DNA from: Corynebacterium pelargi
GTDB lineage: Bacteria; Actinomycetota; Actinomycetes; Mycobacteriales; Mycobacteriaceae
NCBI RefSeq assembly: GCF_014635485.1
Contig: NZ_BMCX01000001.1
Location: forward strand, 177,239 to 241,238
Direction: 5' to 3'
Length of the DNA: 64,000 nt
A program made the position numbers and the translations under genes. This document shows, one piece after another, positions 10,511 through 20,241 of the stretch. The notes beneath the pieces were generated by a model that did not search any database, was not told where the DNA came from, and worked only from the letters and a program-made list of their open reading frames with translations. Position 1 is the first letter of the stretch. Each line of letters opens with the position of its first letter.

Positions 10511-11824
10511 TTAGCGCAGCGGTGCTGAGGCTTTGCCATCCAGGCTGCTTAACCTGCCGCGCAAGATTGTTGCCTTGACTTTGGCACCAAAGTTCATGCC
10601 CTCGTAGGGAGTATTCGATGCTTTAGAAGCAAGTGCTTTGCCCGAAACAGTCCACGGTTGCTGTGGGGCGATGATGGTGAGGTTGCCAGGCTCGCCCTCA
10701 GCAATCGGCCTGCCCTGATCCTCCAGCTTGAGCAGTTCGGCGGGGCGTTCGCTCATGACTTTGGCCACGAAGCGCCAATCAGCCAAGCCTGATTCAACAA
10801 AGATCTGGGCGATAATCGCCAGCGAGGTTTCCAGGCCAAGCATGCCGGGGCGGGCGTGTTCGAATTCGCAGCACTTTTCTTCCGATCCATGGGGTGCATG
10901 GTCGGTGGCGACGCAGTCGATGGTGCCGTCCAACAACGCATCACGCAGGGCCACAGTATCTTTGTGCTCGCGCAGGGGCGGATTCACTCGATTTACGCCG
11001 TCGTAGGTTTCGAGCCTTTCGTCGCTGAGCAAAAGGTGGTGCGGGGTTACTTCCGCGCTCATCGGGATACCCTGCTGCTTGGCCCAGCGAAGCAGCTCCA
11101 CGGTGCCTTCAGTGGAGGCGTGGCAGATGTGCATACGGTTGCCATAATCGCGGCACAGCAGTGCGTCGCGAGCCACGATGGATTCTTCGGCCACCCGAGG
11201 CCAACCACGCAGGCCAAGACGAGCGGCGATCTCACCCTCGTGGGCTACCGCACCTTCAGTCAAACGCGGATCCTCGCAGTGCTGCGCGAGCAGCACGTCT
11301 AAGCCCTTGGCGTATTCGATGGCTCGGCGCATGATCAAGGGGTTATCCACGCACTTGCCGTCGTCGGAGAACATGCGCACCTTGGCCGCAGAGCGGGCCA
11401 TCATGCCAAATTCCGTGAGCTCTTTGCCTTCCAGGCCTTTGGTAATCGAGCCCACCGGGTACACATCGCAGAGGCCGATGTCTTGGCCTTTGTGCCACAC
11501 GGCCTCGGCGATGACAGGCTGATCCATCACCGGCTGGGTATTGGCCATGGTGAACACCGCAGTAAAGCCGCCGTTGGCTGCAGCGGCAGAACCGGTGGCA
11601 ATCGTCTCCGTGTCCTCGCGGCCCGGTTCGCGCAGGTGAACATGCATATCGACGAAACCTGGCAGCAGTACCCCGCCCTCACCGTCGATGCTTGGGCCAT
11701 CGAATTCCAGAGCAGGGGCGATCTCGGCAATTACACCGTCGCGAATGAGCACGCTGGTGGGTTCGCCTTCGCCATAGGGGCGCACATTGCGAATCAAAAG
11801 GGATTCTGAGTGCGAGGTTGCCAT
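10511..11824 (-). CDS. pyrC: Dihydroorotase
   Basis: Cyclises carbamoyl aspartate to dihydroorotate; zinc amidohydrolase of the class I type that resembles allantoinase. Metal-binding HVHLREPG lies about 60 residues in, with later histidines in AQHCEDP, ICHAST and the ATDHAPH motif near residue 305. The ATG at 11824 is preceded by AAGGAG 9 bases upstream; an in-frame ATG at 11860 overlapping the pyrB stop is weaker. 437 residues. Third gene of the pyr operon. Confidence 0.97.
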   Translation of the reverse strand: MATSHSESLLIRNVRPYGEGEPTSVLIRDGVIAEIAPALEFDGPSIDGEGGVLLPGFVDMHVHLREPGREDTETIATGSAAAANGGFTAVFTMANTQPVMDQPVIAEAVWHKGQDIGLCDVYPVGSITKGLEGKELTEFGMMARSAAKVRMFSDDGKCVDNPLIMRRAIEYAKGLDVLLAQHCEDPRLTEGAVAHEGEIAARLGLRGWPRVAEESIVARDALLCRDYGNRMHICHASTEGTVELLRWAKQQGIPMSAEVTPHHLLLSDERLETYDGVNRVNPPLREHKDTVALRDALLDGTIDCVATDHAPHGSEEKCCEFEHARPGMLGLETSLAIIAQIFVESGLADWRFVAKVMSERPAELLKLEDQGRPIAEGEPGNLTIIAPQQPWTVSGKALASKASNTPYEGMNFGAKVKATILRGRLSSLDGKASAPLR

Positions 11825-11856
11825 CGGGTCTGCTCCTTGAGTGTTGTCGTGATTCA

Positions 11857-12795
11857 TCACAGTGCTCCTTCCCCACTGGCCACCAAGCTAAAGAGCACGG
11901 CCATTCGGGTATGCACACCGTTATTGACCTGCTGCAGCACCGCAGTTCGGGGTGCATCTGCGACAGAATCGGAAATTTCCATGCCACGCAGCATCGGCCC
12001 TGGGTGCATCACCACGGTGTGCTCTTGCAGCATCGTTTCTCGGGCGGGTGATAAACCGTAGAGTGTCGCGTATTCGCGATGGGATGGGAAAAAGCCTCCG
12101 TGCATTCTTTCTTGCTGCACTCGAAGCATCATCACCACGTCGGCGTCGCCAAGCTCTGCATCCATATCGAAGCTGGTGCGCACTGGCCACTGCTCAACAC
12201 CAAAGGGCATGAGTGTCGGTGGTGCTACCAGCACCACTTCTGCCCCGAGGGTGCTGAGCAAATCCACATTGGATCGCACCACGCGTGAATGCAGGCAGTC
12301 GCCAACGATGACGACCTTGCGGCCCTCGATGGAGCCAAGCCTCTGGCGCATCGTGACGGCATCCAGCAGTGCCTGGGTTGGGTGCTGGTGCGCACCATCG
12401 CCGGCATTAATCACCGAAGGTCCCTCACCACCTGGGGCGACCCACTGTGCAAGCTGTTGCGCTGCACCCGAGGCGGGGTGGCGCATGATGATGGCATCGG
12501 CGCCGATAGCCGAAAGGGTTAAGCCGGTGTCTTTGAGGGATTCGCCCTTTTTCACCGAAGACGAGGACGCCGAAATATTGATCACATCGGCGCTCATCCA
12601 CTTGCCCGCGGTTTCAAAAGAAGAGCGCGTGCGGGTGGAGTTTTCATAAAACAGCGTGAAGATGGTGCGCCCGCGAAGCGTGGGCAGCTTCTTGATTTCC
12701 CGGCCGAGTAGGGCTTCGCGGAAACGATCCGCTTCGTCCATAATCCCGAGGATTTCGTCTTTGTTTAGATCCGAGATGGAAAGCAGGTGTTTCAC
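11857..12795 (-). CDS. pyrB: Aspartate carbamoyltransferase, catalytic subunit
   Basis: Condenses carbamoyl phosphate with aspartate, the first committed step of pyrimidine synthesis. Carbamoyl-phosphate-binding [13 protein letters not shown] is near residue 49, [14 protein letters not shown] follows, and the C-terminal half has HPGPMLRG. 312 residues. Its start overlaps the pyrR stop by four bases (ATGA), indicating translational coupling. No pyrI regulatory subunit is present, as expected for this lineage. Confidence 0.98.
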   Translation of the reverse strand: MKHLLSISDLNKDEILGIMDEADRFREALLGREIKKLPTLRGRTIFTLFYENSTRTRSSFETAGKWMSADVINISASSSSVKKGESLKDTGLTLSAIGADAIIMRHPASGAAQQLAQWVAPGGEGPSVINAGDGAHQHPTQALLDAVTMRQRLGSIEGRKVVIVGDCLHSRVVRSNVDLLSTLGAEVVLVAPPTLMPFGVEQWPVRTSFDMDAELGDADVVMMLRVQQERMHGGFFPSHREYATLYGLSPARETMLQEHTVVMHPGPMLRGMEISDSVADAPRTAVLQQVNNGVHTRMAVLFSLVASGEGAL

Positions 12796-13367
12796 TGTGT
12801 ATTGCCGCCTTGTCGGTACAACTCGACGGCATCCACACCGTCGATGTCGCTAATGAGTACGCGCACATCCTCATCGCGTGCAGTGGGGAGATTCTTGCCC
12901 ACATAATCGGCACGAATGGGTAATTGCCTATGACCGCGGTCGACGAGGACCGCGAGTTGAATCATCTCTGGTCTGCCTAAATCGCGGAGTGCATCGAGTG
13001 CAGCTCGGATGGTGCGGCCGGAAAAGAGTACGTCGTCGACAAGCACAACGGTGGTGCCATCAACGCCTACTGAAGGAATTCTGGTGGGTTGCAGTGCGCG
13101 ATGCGGCTTCGTGCGTAAATCATCGCGATACAAGGTGATATCGAGAGAACCTACCGGGATGCTCACGCCGGTGAACTCTTCGATTTTTGAAGCCAAGCGG
13201 TGTGCGAGTGGAACCCCTCCGGAGGGAATGCCAAGGAGGAGTACTGGCGCTGCGTCCTCAGCGTCGAGCGCCGTTTTTTCAATAATCTGGTGCGCGATGC
13301 GTGCGATGGTACGAGCTACGTCTTCGCTGCTCAGCAGCGTGCTTGTAGCCTGTGCGTCTTCGCTCAT
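12792..13367 (-). CDS. pyrR: PyrR, pyrimidine operon regulator / uracil phosphoribosyltransferase
   Basis: RNA-binding regulator of the pyr operon, usually with uracil phosphoribosyltransferase activity. The PRPP-binding loop [21 protein letters not shown] lies near residue 108; [12 protein letters not shown] and DITLYRDDL are also typical. 191 residues. The ATG follows an excellent AAGGAGG site, which itself is part of a leader with a PyrR-loop-like hairpin 15 bases upstream. In mycobacteria PyrR represses by blocking the ribosome site, and the leader here has the same layout. First gene of pyrR-pyrB-pyrC-carA-carB. Confidence 0.97.
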   Translation of the reverse strand: MSEDAQATSTLLSSEDVARTIARIAHQIIEKTALDAEDAAPVLLLGIPSGGVPLAHRLASKIEEFTGVSIPVGSLDITLYRDDLRTKPHRALQPTRIPSVGVDGTTVVLVDDVLFSGRTIRAALDALRDLGRPEMIQLAVLVDRGHRQLPIRADYVGKNLPTARDEDVRVLISDIDGVDAVELYRQGGNTQ

Positions 13368-13690
13368 CGTGACCTCCTTCCCCGCCTCTCTGTGCGGTCC
13401 TTTAAAGGATGTCGAATCTTATGCCACCAACAAGCAGCACAAGAACATGCCAAATCAGCATTAGTGTTCACCTTAGCACCTCCCTTGAGCAGCTACCCCC
13501 GGAATCTCCAAGAGCGCAGCACACGCTCATCCACGGCAATGCCTGGGTGATTCCGGCTACACTCGAGCAAATAGGATCCGCCTGGAGCTTTCGGCGGTAA
13601 CTGCAAGCACTACTTGCACCGCGCACATGCGTGCTGTGTTCATCCACCGCATGCTGCGTGGCCAGCCTGTTAAAGGAGCGTGACACCACC
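13368..13690. other. Divergent intergenic region pyrR / TIGR01777 gene
   Basis: 323 bases. The pyrR side holds a promoter and PyrR leader (13368-13421). The other side holds the AAAGGAG ribosome site of the epimerase gene (13672-13678). The middle shows no credible gene. Confidence 0.6.
13373..13421 (-). promoter_or_regulatory. pyrR leader: -10 box, PyrR-binding-loop-like hairpin and ribosome site
   Basis: Minus strand, in order: -10 TAAGAT (13416-13421); the palindrome TCCTTTAAAGGA; a hairpin CCGC-ACAGAGAG-GCGG (13382-13397) with the AGAGAG-type loop known from PyrR sites; then the ribosome site AAGGAGG (13373-13379) and the ATG. The UCCUU at the 5' end can also pair with the ribosome site. 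This fits translational repression by PyrR as shown in Mycobacterium smegmatis, rather than attenuation, because no terminator hairpin is present. Confidence 0.75.
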
Positions 13691-15076
13691 GTGACCCTAC
13701 AAATGAGCCATGTCGTACCCGCTGCGCGTGAGGACGTGTGGCAATGGCACTCGCGGCCGGGTGCAGTCATTCGCCTCACTCCCTCATTCTTGGCAATGAA
13801 GCCGCGAACTCAGGCCGAGAACCTGGCAGACGGCACCACGATTTTCGACCTGCCTGGAGGCCTGAAATGGGAGGCTAAGCATGAGCTGGCCGGCTACGTT
13901 GCCGGCTATCGCTTTACGGATCGCTGTGTCACCGCACCAATTGCCACCCTGGCAAAGTGGCGCCATGTGCACGTATTTGCTGATGCCGAAGACGAGCAAG
14001 GCAATCGAAACTGGACCAAGATCACCGATTCCTTAGACACTCGCGTGCCCAAAGCAGCACTTAGCAGTGCCTTTGCCTATCGCCAACACCAACTGATCCA
14101 GGATTTCGAGGCGAAAAACCGCTTTGATGCCCTCAGGCAAGACCAGGGCAATACCGAAGCGCTGGTGATTGCGATGACCGGCGCAGGCGGATTAGTGGGC
14201 ACTGCCCTGGCTGCGCAGTTAAGAACCCTCGGCCATGAAGTGATCGAGCTGACTCGCTCAAATCCCGGCGATGGCCAGCGCCTCTGGGATCCAGAGCACC
14301 CGGCAGACGACCTGCTCGACGGCGTCGATGTGCTGGTGCATTTAGCCGGAGAGTCAATTATGGGTCGATTCAGCGAGTCTCATAAGCAGGCCATTTATGA
14401 TTCCCGCGTCGGCCCCACTGCCCAATTAGCGCAGCTCGTTGCGGCTTCTGATCGCTGCAACACATTGGTGAGTGCCTCTGCCATTGGCTATTACGGCCAT
14501 GACACCGGTGATCAAAGCGTGGATGAGTCAGCAGGACCGGGTGAGGGCTTTTTAGCCACAGTGTCGAAGGACTGGGAAGCAGCAGCCTTCAAGGCCGAGG
14601 GTGAAGGCAAGCGCGTTGCCATTATCCGTACCGGCATTGTGCTCAGCGGTGCCGGTGGCCTCTTGCCGGTGATGAAGACACTGTTTTCGGTCGGGCTTGG
14701 TGGAGAACTCGAAGGCGGTAAGCCCTGGTTTTCCTGGATCGCCATTGACGATCTTTGCGATCTCTACTGTCGCGCTATTTTTGATCAGCGAGCCACAGGC
14801 CCCATCAATGCCGTGGCACCGAATCCCGTGCGCAATGCGGAATTTACCGAGGCTCTCGGCCAGCAGCTCAATCGTCCGACCTTCATGCCCATTCCAAGTC
14901 TGGGACCGAAGTTGCTCTTGGGTAAAGAAGGCGCAAAGGAGTTGGCGCTGGCCAACCAGTTAGTCAGCGCGAAGGTGGCTGAGCAGCTTGGCCACACCTT
15001 CAGGTATCCGGAGTTGTCTCAGGCTTTGGCCCATGAACTTGGCGGTGAAGAACTCGTGCATCCCCCGGTGCAATAA
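13691..15076 (+). CDS. SRPBCC domain fused to TIGR01777-type NAD-dependent epimerase
   Basis: 461 residues from the GTG at 13691 (AAAGGAG 12 bases upstream). Residues 1 to about 145 form a START/SRPBCC-type domain (SHVVPAAREDVWQWHSRPGA); from about 155 a Rossmann epimerase of the TIGR01777 group begins with MTGAGGLVGTALAAQL, then VDVLVHLAGESI and SASAIGYYGH, whose Tyr belongs to the YxxxK-like catalytic region of this family. Such proteins are often labelled cell-division inhibitor (SulA-like), without good support. A single-gene unit, divergent from pyrR and ended by a strong terminator. Substrate unknown. Confidence 0.88.
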   Translation: MTLQMSHVVPAAREDVWQWHSRPGAVIRLTPSFLAMKPRTQAENLADGTTIFDLPGGLKWEAKHELAGYVAGYRFTDRCVTAPIATLAKWRHVHVFADAEDEQGNRNWTKITDSLDTRVPKAALSSAFAYRQHQLIQDFEAKNRFDALRQDQGNTEALVIAMTGAGGLVGTALAAQLRTLGHEVIELTRSNPGDGQRLWDPEHPADDLLDGVDVLVHLAGESIMGRFSESHKQAIYDSRVGPTAQLAQLVAASDRCNTLVSASAIGYYGHDTGDQSVDESAGPGEGFLATVSKDWEAAAFKAEGEGKRVAIIRTGIVLSGAGGLLPVMKTLFSVGLGGELEGGKPWFSWIAIDDLCDLYCRAIFDQRATGPINAVAPNPVRNAEFTEALGQQLNRPTFMPIPSLGPKLLLGKEGAKELALANQLVSAKVAEQLGHTFRYPELSQALAHELGGEELVHPPVQ

Positions 15077-15118
15077 CGAGGCTGCAAAGCCACAACATAC
15101 CTAGGGTAGAAAAACGGT

Positions 15119-15156
15119 GAACCCACCTTCTTCATGCAGAAGGTGGGTTCTTCTTT
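15119..15156. terminator. Bidirectional terminator between epimerase gene and nusB
   Basis: A perfect 13-bp stem (15119-15131 with 15138-15150) and a 6-base loop. The plus side is followed by TTCTTT, the minus side by ACCGTTTTTC, so it can end both the epimerase transcript and the long minus-strand transcript ending with nusB. Confidence 0.85.
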
Positions 15157-15179
15157 GATGCAAGCATCAGCGCTTAGCG

Positions 15180-15881
15180 CTAAGGGGCCTCATTGGATTC
15201 TGGGCTTTGCGCCGGCTCGGTGGGCTCGGGCAACGCCGCTTCATCTGTGCCGTGGTCCTCAGCGCCTTGCATGGCGCCAAAATCAACAACGCCTTGGGCT
15301 TCATCGGTTGCGAAAGCGTCATCTACGGCATCAACCGCGCCAGCCTCCTCGGCTTCACCTTCGGGCACCTCGTCGGTGCCCGTTGGTGTGGCACTTTCAG
15401 CTCGCACCTCTTCTATGCGTGAAGCCAAACGGTCGAGCATCGCGTTGATGTACTTCGGCGAGTCGGCCTGGGAGAGTTCCGAGGCGAGTTCCACTGCATC
15501 GGTGATGGCAGTTTCTTTAGGTACCTCGGGGTTGAAAATTAACTCCCAGATAGCCACGCGCAGCACCGCACGATCCACTGCTGAGATGCGGTCGAGCTCC
15601 CAGTCGGTGTTCAGGTGCGCAGCGATGAGCTCATCGATGCGGTCGAGTTCCTCGGCCGCACCTTTGACGATCTCTTTGCCGTAGGGCGCAACCGAGGAGA
15701 TGCCTTCGACATTGGCTTGGGCAAGTTCCCTGCGGTCATCAGCGATGCGCACAGGGTCAACGTCGCGAAGCTCTGCTTCGTACAAAACCTCGACAGCCCG
15801 CAGCCGTGCCCGATAGCGTGCGCCGTGGCGCCGCTTTGGATCTACGCGCTTGGAAGGGTTGGGTGTATTGCTCACTGCCAC
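15180..15881 (-). CDS. nusB: Transcription antitermination factor NusB, with long acidic tail
   Basis: Component of rRNA antitermination complexes, working with NusE/S10 on boxA RNA. The NusB fold covers roughly residues 18-160: RYRARLRAVEVLYEAELRD, then AVDRAVLRVAIWELIF, ETAITDAVELA and SPKYINAMLDRLA. A further 70 residues are rich in Asp, Glu, Ala and Pro and look disordered; the core family protein is about 140-160 residues. The GTG start lies 4 bases past the efp stop, so the two are coupled; a second GTG two codons later is possible. Last gene of its operon. Confidence 0.94.
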   Translation of the reverse strand: MAVSNTPNPSKRVDPKRRHGARYRARLRAVEVLYEAELRDVDPVRIADDRRELAQANVEGISSVAPYGKEIVKGAAEELDRIDELIAAHLNTDWELDRISAVDRAVLRVAIWELIFNPEVPKETAITDAVELASELSQADSPKYINAMLDRLASRIEEVRAESATPTGTDEVPEGEAEEAGAVDAVDDAFATDEAQGVVDFGAMQGAEDHGTDEAALPEPTEPAQSPESNEAP

Positions 15882-15885
15882 GCCG

Positions 15886-16449
15886 TTAGTTGTTTACGCG
15901 AGAGAGGTAGGAGCCGTCGCGGGTGTCGACGCGCACCACGTTGCCGGTTTCGATGAACAGCGGCACCTGGATCTCAGCGCCGGTTTCCAGGGTGGCGGGC
16001 TTGGTACCACCGGTGGAGCGATCGCCTTGCAAACCGGGGTCGGTGTGCTCTACGCGCAGGTCGATCGAAACGGGCAGCTCAGCAAAAAGGGGCTCACCAT
16101 CGTGGAAGGAAACCTGGACGCGGGTGTTTTCCAGAAGGAAGCGTCCGGCATCGCCGAGCAGGTGTGGAGCAAGCTCGAGCTGGTCGTAGGTCTTGTCGTC
16201 CATGACCACGTAGCTTTGACCATCGTTGTAGAGGTAGGTCATGTCGCGGCGATCAACGGTTGCAGTTTCCACCTTGACGCCGGCGTTGAAGGTCTTATCG
16301 GTGACCTTGCCGGAGACGACATCCTTGAGCTTGGTGCGCACGAATGCGGGGCCTTTACCCGGCTTCACGTGCTGGAATTCAACGATCTGCTGCAGCTTGT
16401 TGTCGATCTTGAGTACAAGACCATTCTTGAAATCAGCGGTAGTTGCCAC
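15886..16449 (-). CDS. efp: Elongation factor P
   Basis: Relieves ribosome stalling at proline stretches. 187 residues, three beta-barrel domains. The loop that enters the peptidyl transferase centre reads KPGKGPAF, with lysine at residue 32 at the position modified in some bacteria; no lysine-modifying EpmA gene is in this window. The C-terminal signature is [15 protein letters not shown]. The GTG start follows an AAGGAAG and GGAAAC purine stretch. Placed between pepQ and nusB, a standard actinobacterial neighbourhood. Confidence 0.97.
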   Translation of the reverse strand: MATTADFKNGLVLKIDNKLQQIVEFQHVKPGKGPAFVRTKLKDVVSGKVTDKTFNAGVKVETATVDRRDMTYLYNDGQSYVVMDDKTYDQLELAPHLLGDAGRFLLENTRVQVSFHDGEPLFAELPVSIDLRVEHTDPGLQGDRSTGGTKPATLETGAEIQVPLFIETGNVVRVDTRDGSYLSRVNN

Positions 16450-16599
16450 GCGTTTCCAACTTCCTTTTGAACGTATAGAAAATGACTCAGCCTATAAAGG
16501 CTACGCTGCACAGGCTACCTGGAACAATTTTGCTTTTAAGCATTACTCCCCTGTGCGCTTTGAGGGTGCGGTGTTCTCGGCTGAACAATCAGCGCAGCA

Positions 16600-17694
16600 T
16601 CACGCTTCGATGATGCGCAATTCCTTGTCCAGGTTGGTGAGGTTCTCAGGCGCACCGGCGCGAATGACGAGGGTATCTTCAATTCGCACTCCGCCTTTAC
16701 CCGGCACATAGATACCTGGTTCCACAGTCAGCGTCATGTTTTCTTCTAACTCCCCGGAGGAGTTTTGAGCCGCCGAGGGAGCCTCGTGCACATCGAGTCC
16801 AACGCCGTGACCGGTGGAGTGGACGAAATATTCTCCATAGCCGGCTGCCTGAATGATGTCCCTGCAGGCCTTATCCACGTCCTTGGTTGGCGTCCCGGGC
16901 ATGGCCGCCGCTACCCCTGCACGCTGCGCTTCGAGCACCACTTGGTAGATCTCGCGGGCGAAGTCGCTTGGTGTGCCCACCATGACGGTACGGGTGGTAT
17001 CGGAGTTAAAGCCAGCTTTAAAGGCGCCGAAGTCGATGGTGACGATATCGCCGTCTTGGATGATTCTTTCGCTTGCACCGTGGTGGGGCTTGGCGGAATT
17101 TGGTCCAGAGGCAACGATGGTGTCGAAGCTGGTGCGTTCGGCTCCTTTGAGTCGCATCCGGTATTCGAGGCTTGCTGCCACATCAATTTCGCGTACACCG
17201 GCGCGCAGCTCCCCGGCCTCAAGCATCTCTTCAAAGGCTTGATTGGCTAGGGTGGCTACCTCGCGCAGTTTTTCCAATTCCACTGCGTCTTTGCGCACGC
17301 GGATATCCTCGATGACCTCTTGGATGGGGATCAATTGAACATCTTCTGGGCAGGCCTTTTCTAGGCGCTCGAATTCCGCCACGCTGAGATGGCCTGCCTC
17401 ATATCCCACGCGCTTCGGGCCTTGGAGCCCGCTGAGTAACTCTGTTGCTACCTTGCGGGTAATCTTCGCCTCGATGTCGGGTACTTCTTGGGCAATTTGG
17501 GTGGTGTAGCGCCCATCCGTGGCAATCTGCGCCGAAAGGTCCTTTTGCACCAATAGCGCACCATTGGATCCACTAAAGCCCGAGAAGTACCGCACATTGG
17601 TCAGGTGTGTGAGCAACATGGCGTCGATGCGCTTGGCTGCAAGCCGGGAGGCTAGGGCGCGGCGGCGGTTTTCAAAACGAGAATCAGAAAGCAT
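16600..17694 (-). CDS. pepQ: Xaa-Pro aminopeptidase / proline dipeptidase, M24 family
   Basis: Cytoplasmic metallopeptidase cutting bonds next to proline. 364 residues from the ATG at 17694, with GAGGAG upstream; an upstream open frame of 29 codons shows no family match. The N-terminal creatinase domain has RYFSGFSGSNGALLV. The metal ligands of the M24 domain are present: Asp in IVTIDFGA and NSDTTRT, His in HSTGHGVGLDVHE, and Glu in LTVEPGIY and GVRIEDT. It lies between aroQ and efp. Confidence 0.94.
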   Translation of the reverse strand: MLSDSRFENRRRALASRLAAKRIDAMLLTHLTNVRYFSGFSGSNGALLVQKDLSAQIATDGRYTTQIAQEVPDIEAKITRKVATELLSGLQGPKRVGYEAGHLSVAEFERLEKACPEDVQLIPIQEVIEDIRVRKDAVELEKLREVATLANQAFEEMLEAGELRAGVREIDVAASLEYRMRLKGAERTSFDTIVASGPNSAKPHHGASERIIQDGDIVTIDFGAFKAGFNSDTTRTVMVGTPSDFAREIYQVVLEAQRAGVAAAMPGTPTKDVDKACRDIIQAAGYGEYFVHSTGHGVGLDVHEAPSAAQNSSGELEENMTLTVEPGIYVPGKGGVRIEDTLVIRAGAPENLTNLDKELRIIEA

Positions 17695-17806
17695 AGAAAT
17701 AAAGGCTCCTCGAGCGTTGAGATGTGGCTGAGTCAAGGATACTGCTGCTGGCAATGGGCATGTGCCCAAAGAAGCGCACACCCTGACCTGGTGGCGAGCT
17801 AAAGAG

Positions 17807-18247
17807 CTAGTTGCTCGCTGCGAGGTGGCGAAGTGCTAGCTCATAGCCGTGCACTCCCAGCCCAGCGATCACGCCTTTGGCGATGGGGCTGAGATAGCTG
17901 TGGTGCCGAAAGGGCTCGCGGGCATGCACATTGGAGATATGCACCTCAATAAAGCCTTCTCCATCGGCGATTTCAGCCAGGGCATCGCGCAGCGCTACCG
18001 AGGTATGGGTCAAGCCACCAGGGTTGATAATGACCGCCATGGATTCATCGGCCGCCTGATGCACCCACTCGATGAGCTCGCCTTCGTGGTTGGATTGGTG
18101 GCATTGCACTGCCACCCCAAGCTCTTGTGCCAGGTGCGTTAAGCCATCTTCCACATCGCCCAACGTGGTGCTGCCATAGACCTCGGGTTGGCGCTTGCCT
18201 AGGCGATTCAGGTTGGGGCCGTTGAGCACCATAATCTTCTTGCTCAT
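17807..18247 (-). CDS. aroQ: 3-dehydroquinate dehydratase, type II
   Basis: Third shikimate-pathway step. 146 residues from the ATG at 18247 with AAAGGA 6 bases upstream. The N-terminal signature [19 protein letters not shown] holds the active-site Asn and Tyr; [13 protein letters not shown] and the catalytic His region [18 protein letters not shown] follow. It lies downstream of aroB and upstream of pepQ, completing a set of consecutive shikimate genes. Confidence 0.97.
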   Translation of the reverse strand: MSKKIMVLNGPNLNRLGKRQPEVYGSTTLGDVEDGLTHLAQELGVAVQCHQSNHEGELIEWVHQAADESMAVIINPGGLTHTSVALRDALAEIADGEGFIEVHISNVHAREPFRHHSYLSPIAKGVIAGLGVHGYELALRHLAASN

Positions 18248-18395
18248 CCACTGTCCTTTCACTGCGGGCACAGCAACGTCGTTAGCCGGGTGGCTTCGGG
18301 CTCACTGCCCGTCTCCCCTGCCAGTCTAGGGTGCTTGCTCAAGCGCTAGCTAGCACCGGCGCCTTTGGCCTTATAAGCCTGAGAGCTTCAACGTT

Positions 18396-19469
18396 TTAGG
18401 CGCTGATGGCCTCGTATGCTTGGCGCAGTTCCCCGAGGCTTGGCCCCTCGATTCGGGTGGTCTTGCCTACGCCTTCCAGACCAACGAAGCGAATGGCTCC
18501 GTCGCGATTCTTCTTATCACGAGTCATGCCATCGAAGAGTTCATCAAAGTGGCCCGATGCATAGCGTGTAGGCAGGCCAACAGATGCAATGATCTTCTCG
18601 TGGCGATCCACCAGAGGGGCGTCGATAAGCCCTCGCCCATAGGCGAGCTGAGCCACAAACATCATGCCAACTGCCACCGCATTACCGTGGCGCCAGCGGA
18701 AATCCTGATGCAATTCCACGGCATGGCCAAAGGTGTGGCCATAATTCAAAATCTCGCGCAGGCTGGATTCTTTGAGGTCTTTGCCCACAACGTCGGCTTT
18801 GACGGCCACCGAACGGCGAATGAGCTCGGGCAGGTGCCCAGCGACGCGCAAACAGGCTTGAGCATCGGACTCGTATAGGCGAAGAATCTCCTCATCGGCG
18901 ATAAAGCCAGTCTTGATAATCTCGGCGGAACCAGAGATCAATTCCTCTTCGGGCAGCGTTGCTAGATAGTCAAGGTCAATGAACACCGCCGCGGGCTCGT
19001 GGAACGCACCCACCAGGTTTTTACCGGCTGCAGTGTTAATGCCCGTTTTGCCACCAACGGCTGCATCGACCATGGCCAATAAGGTGGTTGGCACCTGAAT
19101 GACCTTGATACCGCGCATCCACGAGGCCGCCACAAACCCAGCCAAGTCGGTAACGGCTCCCCCACCAAGCCCAATGACGACGTCGCGGCGGCTAAAACCA
19201 GCCGCACCAAGCGCATCCCAGCACTGGCCTGCCACTTCCAAGGTCTTGGCTGCCTCAGCATCGGGAACGGCAATAGCTACCGGGCTCAGGCCTTGGGCTT
19301 CCAGCGTTGCGCACAGGCGCTCTTGAGCATCACGCATGCTCGGCTGCGATATCACCGCCACCTTGTGCGCCTGTTGCTCTTTTGCGCAGGCAGCTACGGC
19401 TTGGCTGAGCGCCTGGCCAATATGAATCCGATAAGGGGCGGCACCATTGACGTCGATGTGCTGTTGCAT
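18396..19469 (-). CDS. aroB: 3-dehydroquinate synthase
   Basis: Second shikimate-pathway step, NAD- and zinc-dependent. 357 residues with the NAD-binding [18 protein letters not shown] near residue 97, [19 protein letters not shown], and the zinc-binding [13 protein letters not shown] with further His in [11 protein letters not shown]. The ATG has AGGAAAGG upstream. It lies about 90 bases after aroK, the gap holding a hairpin without a clear U-run. Confidence 0.98.
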   Translation of the reverse strand: MQQHIDVNGAAPYRIHIGQALSQAVAACAKEQQAHKVAVISQPSMRDAQERLCATLEAQGLSPVAIAVPDAEAAKTLEVAGQCWDALGAAGFSRRDVVIGLGGGAVTDLAGFVAASWMRGIKVIQVPTTLLAMVDAAVGGKTGINTAAGKNLVGAFHEPAAVFIDLDYLATLPEEELISGSAEIIKTGFIADEEILRLYESDAQACLRVAGHLPELIRRSVAVKADVVGKDLKESSLREILNYGHTFGHAVELHQDFRWRHGNAVAVGMMFVAQLAYGRGLIDAPLVDRHEKIIASVGLPTRYASGHFDELFDGMTRDKKNRDGAIRFVGLEGVGKTTRIEGPSLGELRQAYEAISA

Positions 19470-19528
19470 GGGCTATGGCCTTTCCTAGGGGTGCTTTCGC
19501 TTGAATGGGCGTGGGTGTTTCAGGCTCG

Positions 19529-19553
19529 CGTTCGGGTGTAAAACACCCCGAAG
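19529..19553. repeat. Inverted repeat between aroK and aroB
   Basis: TTCGGGTGTAAAACACCCCGAA forms a stem of about 9 bp with one bulged G in the aroK-aroB gap. On the minus strand it is not followed by a U-run, so it may be an RNA processing or stabilising element rather than a terminator. Confidence 0.4.
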
Positions 19554-19562
19554 CTTTTTCGC

Positions 19563-20216
19563 TTACACCTCAGTGGTGTTGGGATAGATCGTTTGGCGTG
19601 TATCAAGGTCTTGGTTTGGAAACACATCGGCTTCCAAGCCCGATCCTGGGTTGCGGGCAAGCTGATTATTCTCGGCGAGCTGATCATCAAAGGCATCCAA
19701 AATGTCGGCTACTACCCGCTGTGGGCTGCGATTATGGGTGCGGACTCGAATCTTTGAGGCTTCTCTGAACAAGGGTTCGCGCCTTTGGAGCATCGCAGCA
19801 TAGGTCGCGGCGCGATCCTTGCTTTGCAGCAGTGGCCGCGATGGGTCGTTGGTGCGCCTCAAGCCCTCTTCTAAGGAAATATCGATCCACACCACGTTGT
19901 GATGTTGGAGCATGCGACGAACCTTCGCGGTTTCTACCGCCCCGCCGCCAAGGCTCACCACGCCCTGAGAACGCAGCGCCTCGGCCACCTTGCGCGTCTC
20001 AAGTTCGCGGAACGCCGGCTCGCCGCGGGTTTGAATGATCTGCGCGCAGCTTTCGCCCTCTTGCTGCTCGATCAGCTCATCGCTATCAACGAAGGTAGTG
20101 GAAAGCGCTCGCGCTAATCTTCGCCCAACAGTGGTTTTGCCAGCGCCGGGAGGCCCAATGAGCACCACCAAAGGGCTGGCTCCTTGGCTTTTCGACGGCC
20201 CAGGGTTGGGGTTCAT
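19563..20216 (-). CDS. aroK: Shikimate kinase with C-terminal extension
   Basis: Phosphorylates shikimate at the 3-hydroxyl. The P-loop GPPGAGKTTVGRRLA lies near residue 21; DSDELIEQQEG, the arginine-containing FRELETRKV and SLGGGAVE (Walker B-like shikimate-binding) follow. 217 residues is about 45 longer than the usual 165-175; the extra part is C-terminal (from about 175), rich in Asn, Asp and Pro, and probably flexible. The ATG has an excellent AAGGAGGAGG site. It sits between aroC and aroB. Confidence 0.95.
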   Translation of the reverse strand: MNPNPGPSKSQGASPLVVLIGPPGAGKTTVGRRLARALSTTFVDSDELIEQQEGESCAQIIQTRGEPAFRELETRKVAEALRSQGVVSLGGGAVETAKVRRMLQHHNVVWIDISLEEGLRRTNDPSRPLLQSKDRAATYAAMLQRREPLFREASKIRVRTHNRSPQRVVADILDAFDDQLAENNQLARNPGSGLEADVFPNQDLDTRQTIYPNTTEV

Positions 20217-20241
20217 ATGCCTCCTCCTTAGCTCTAGGTGG

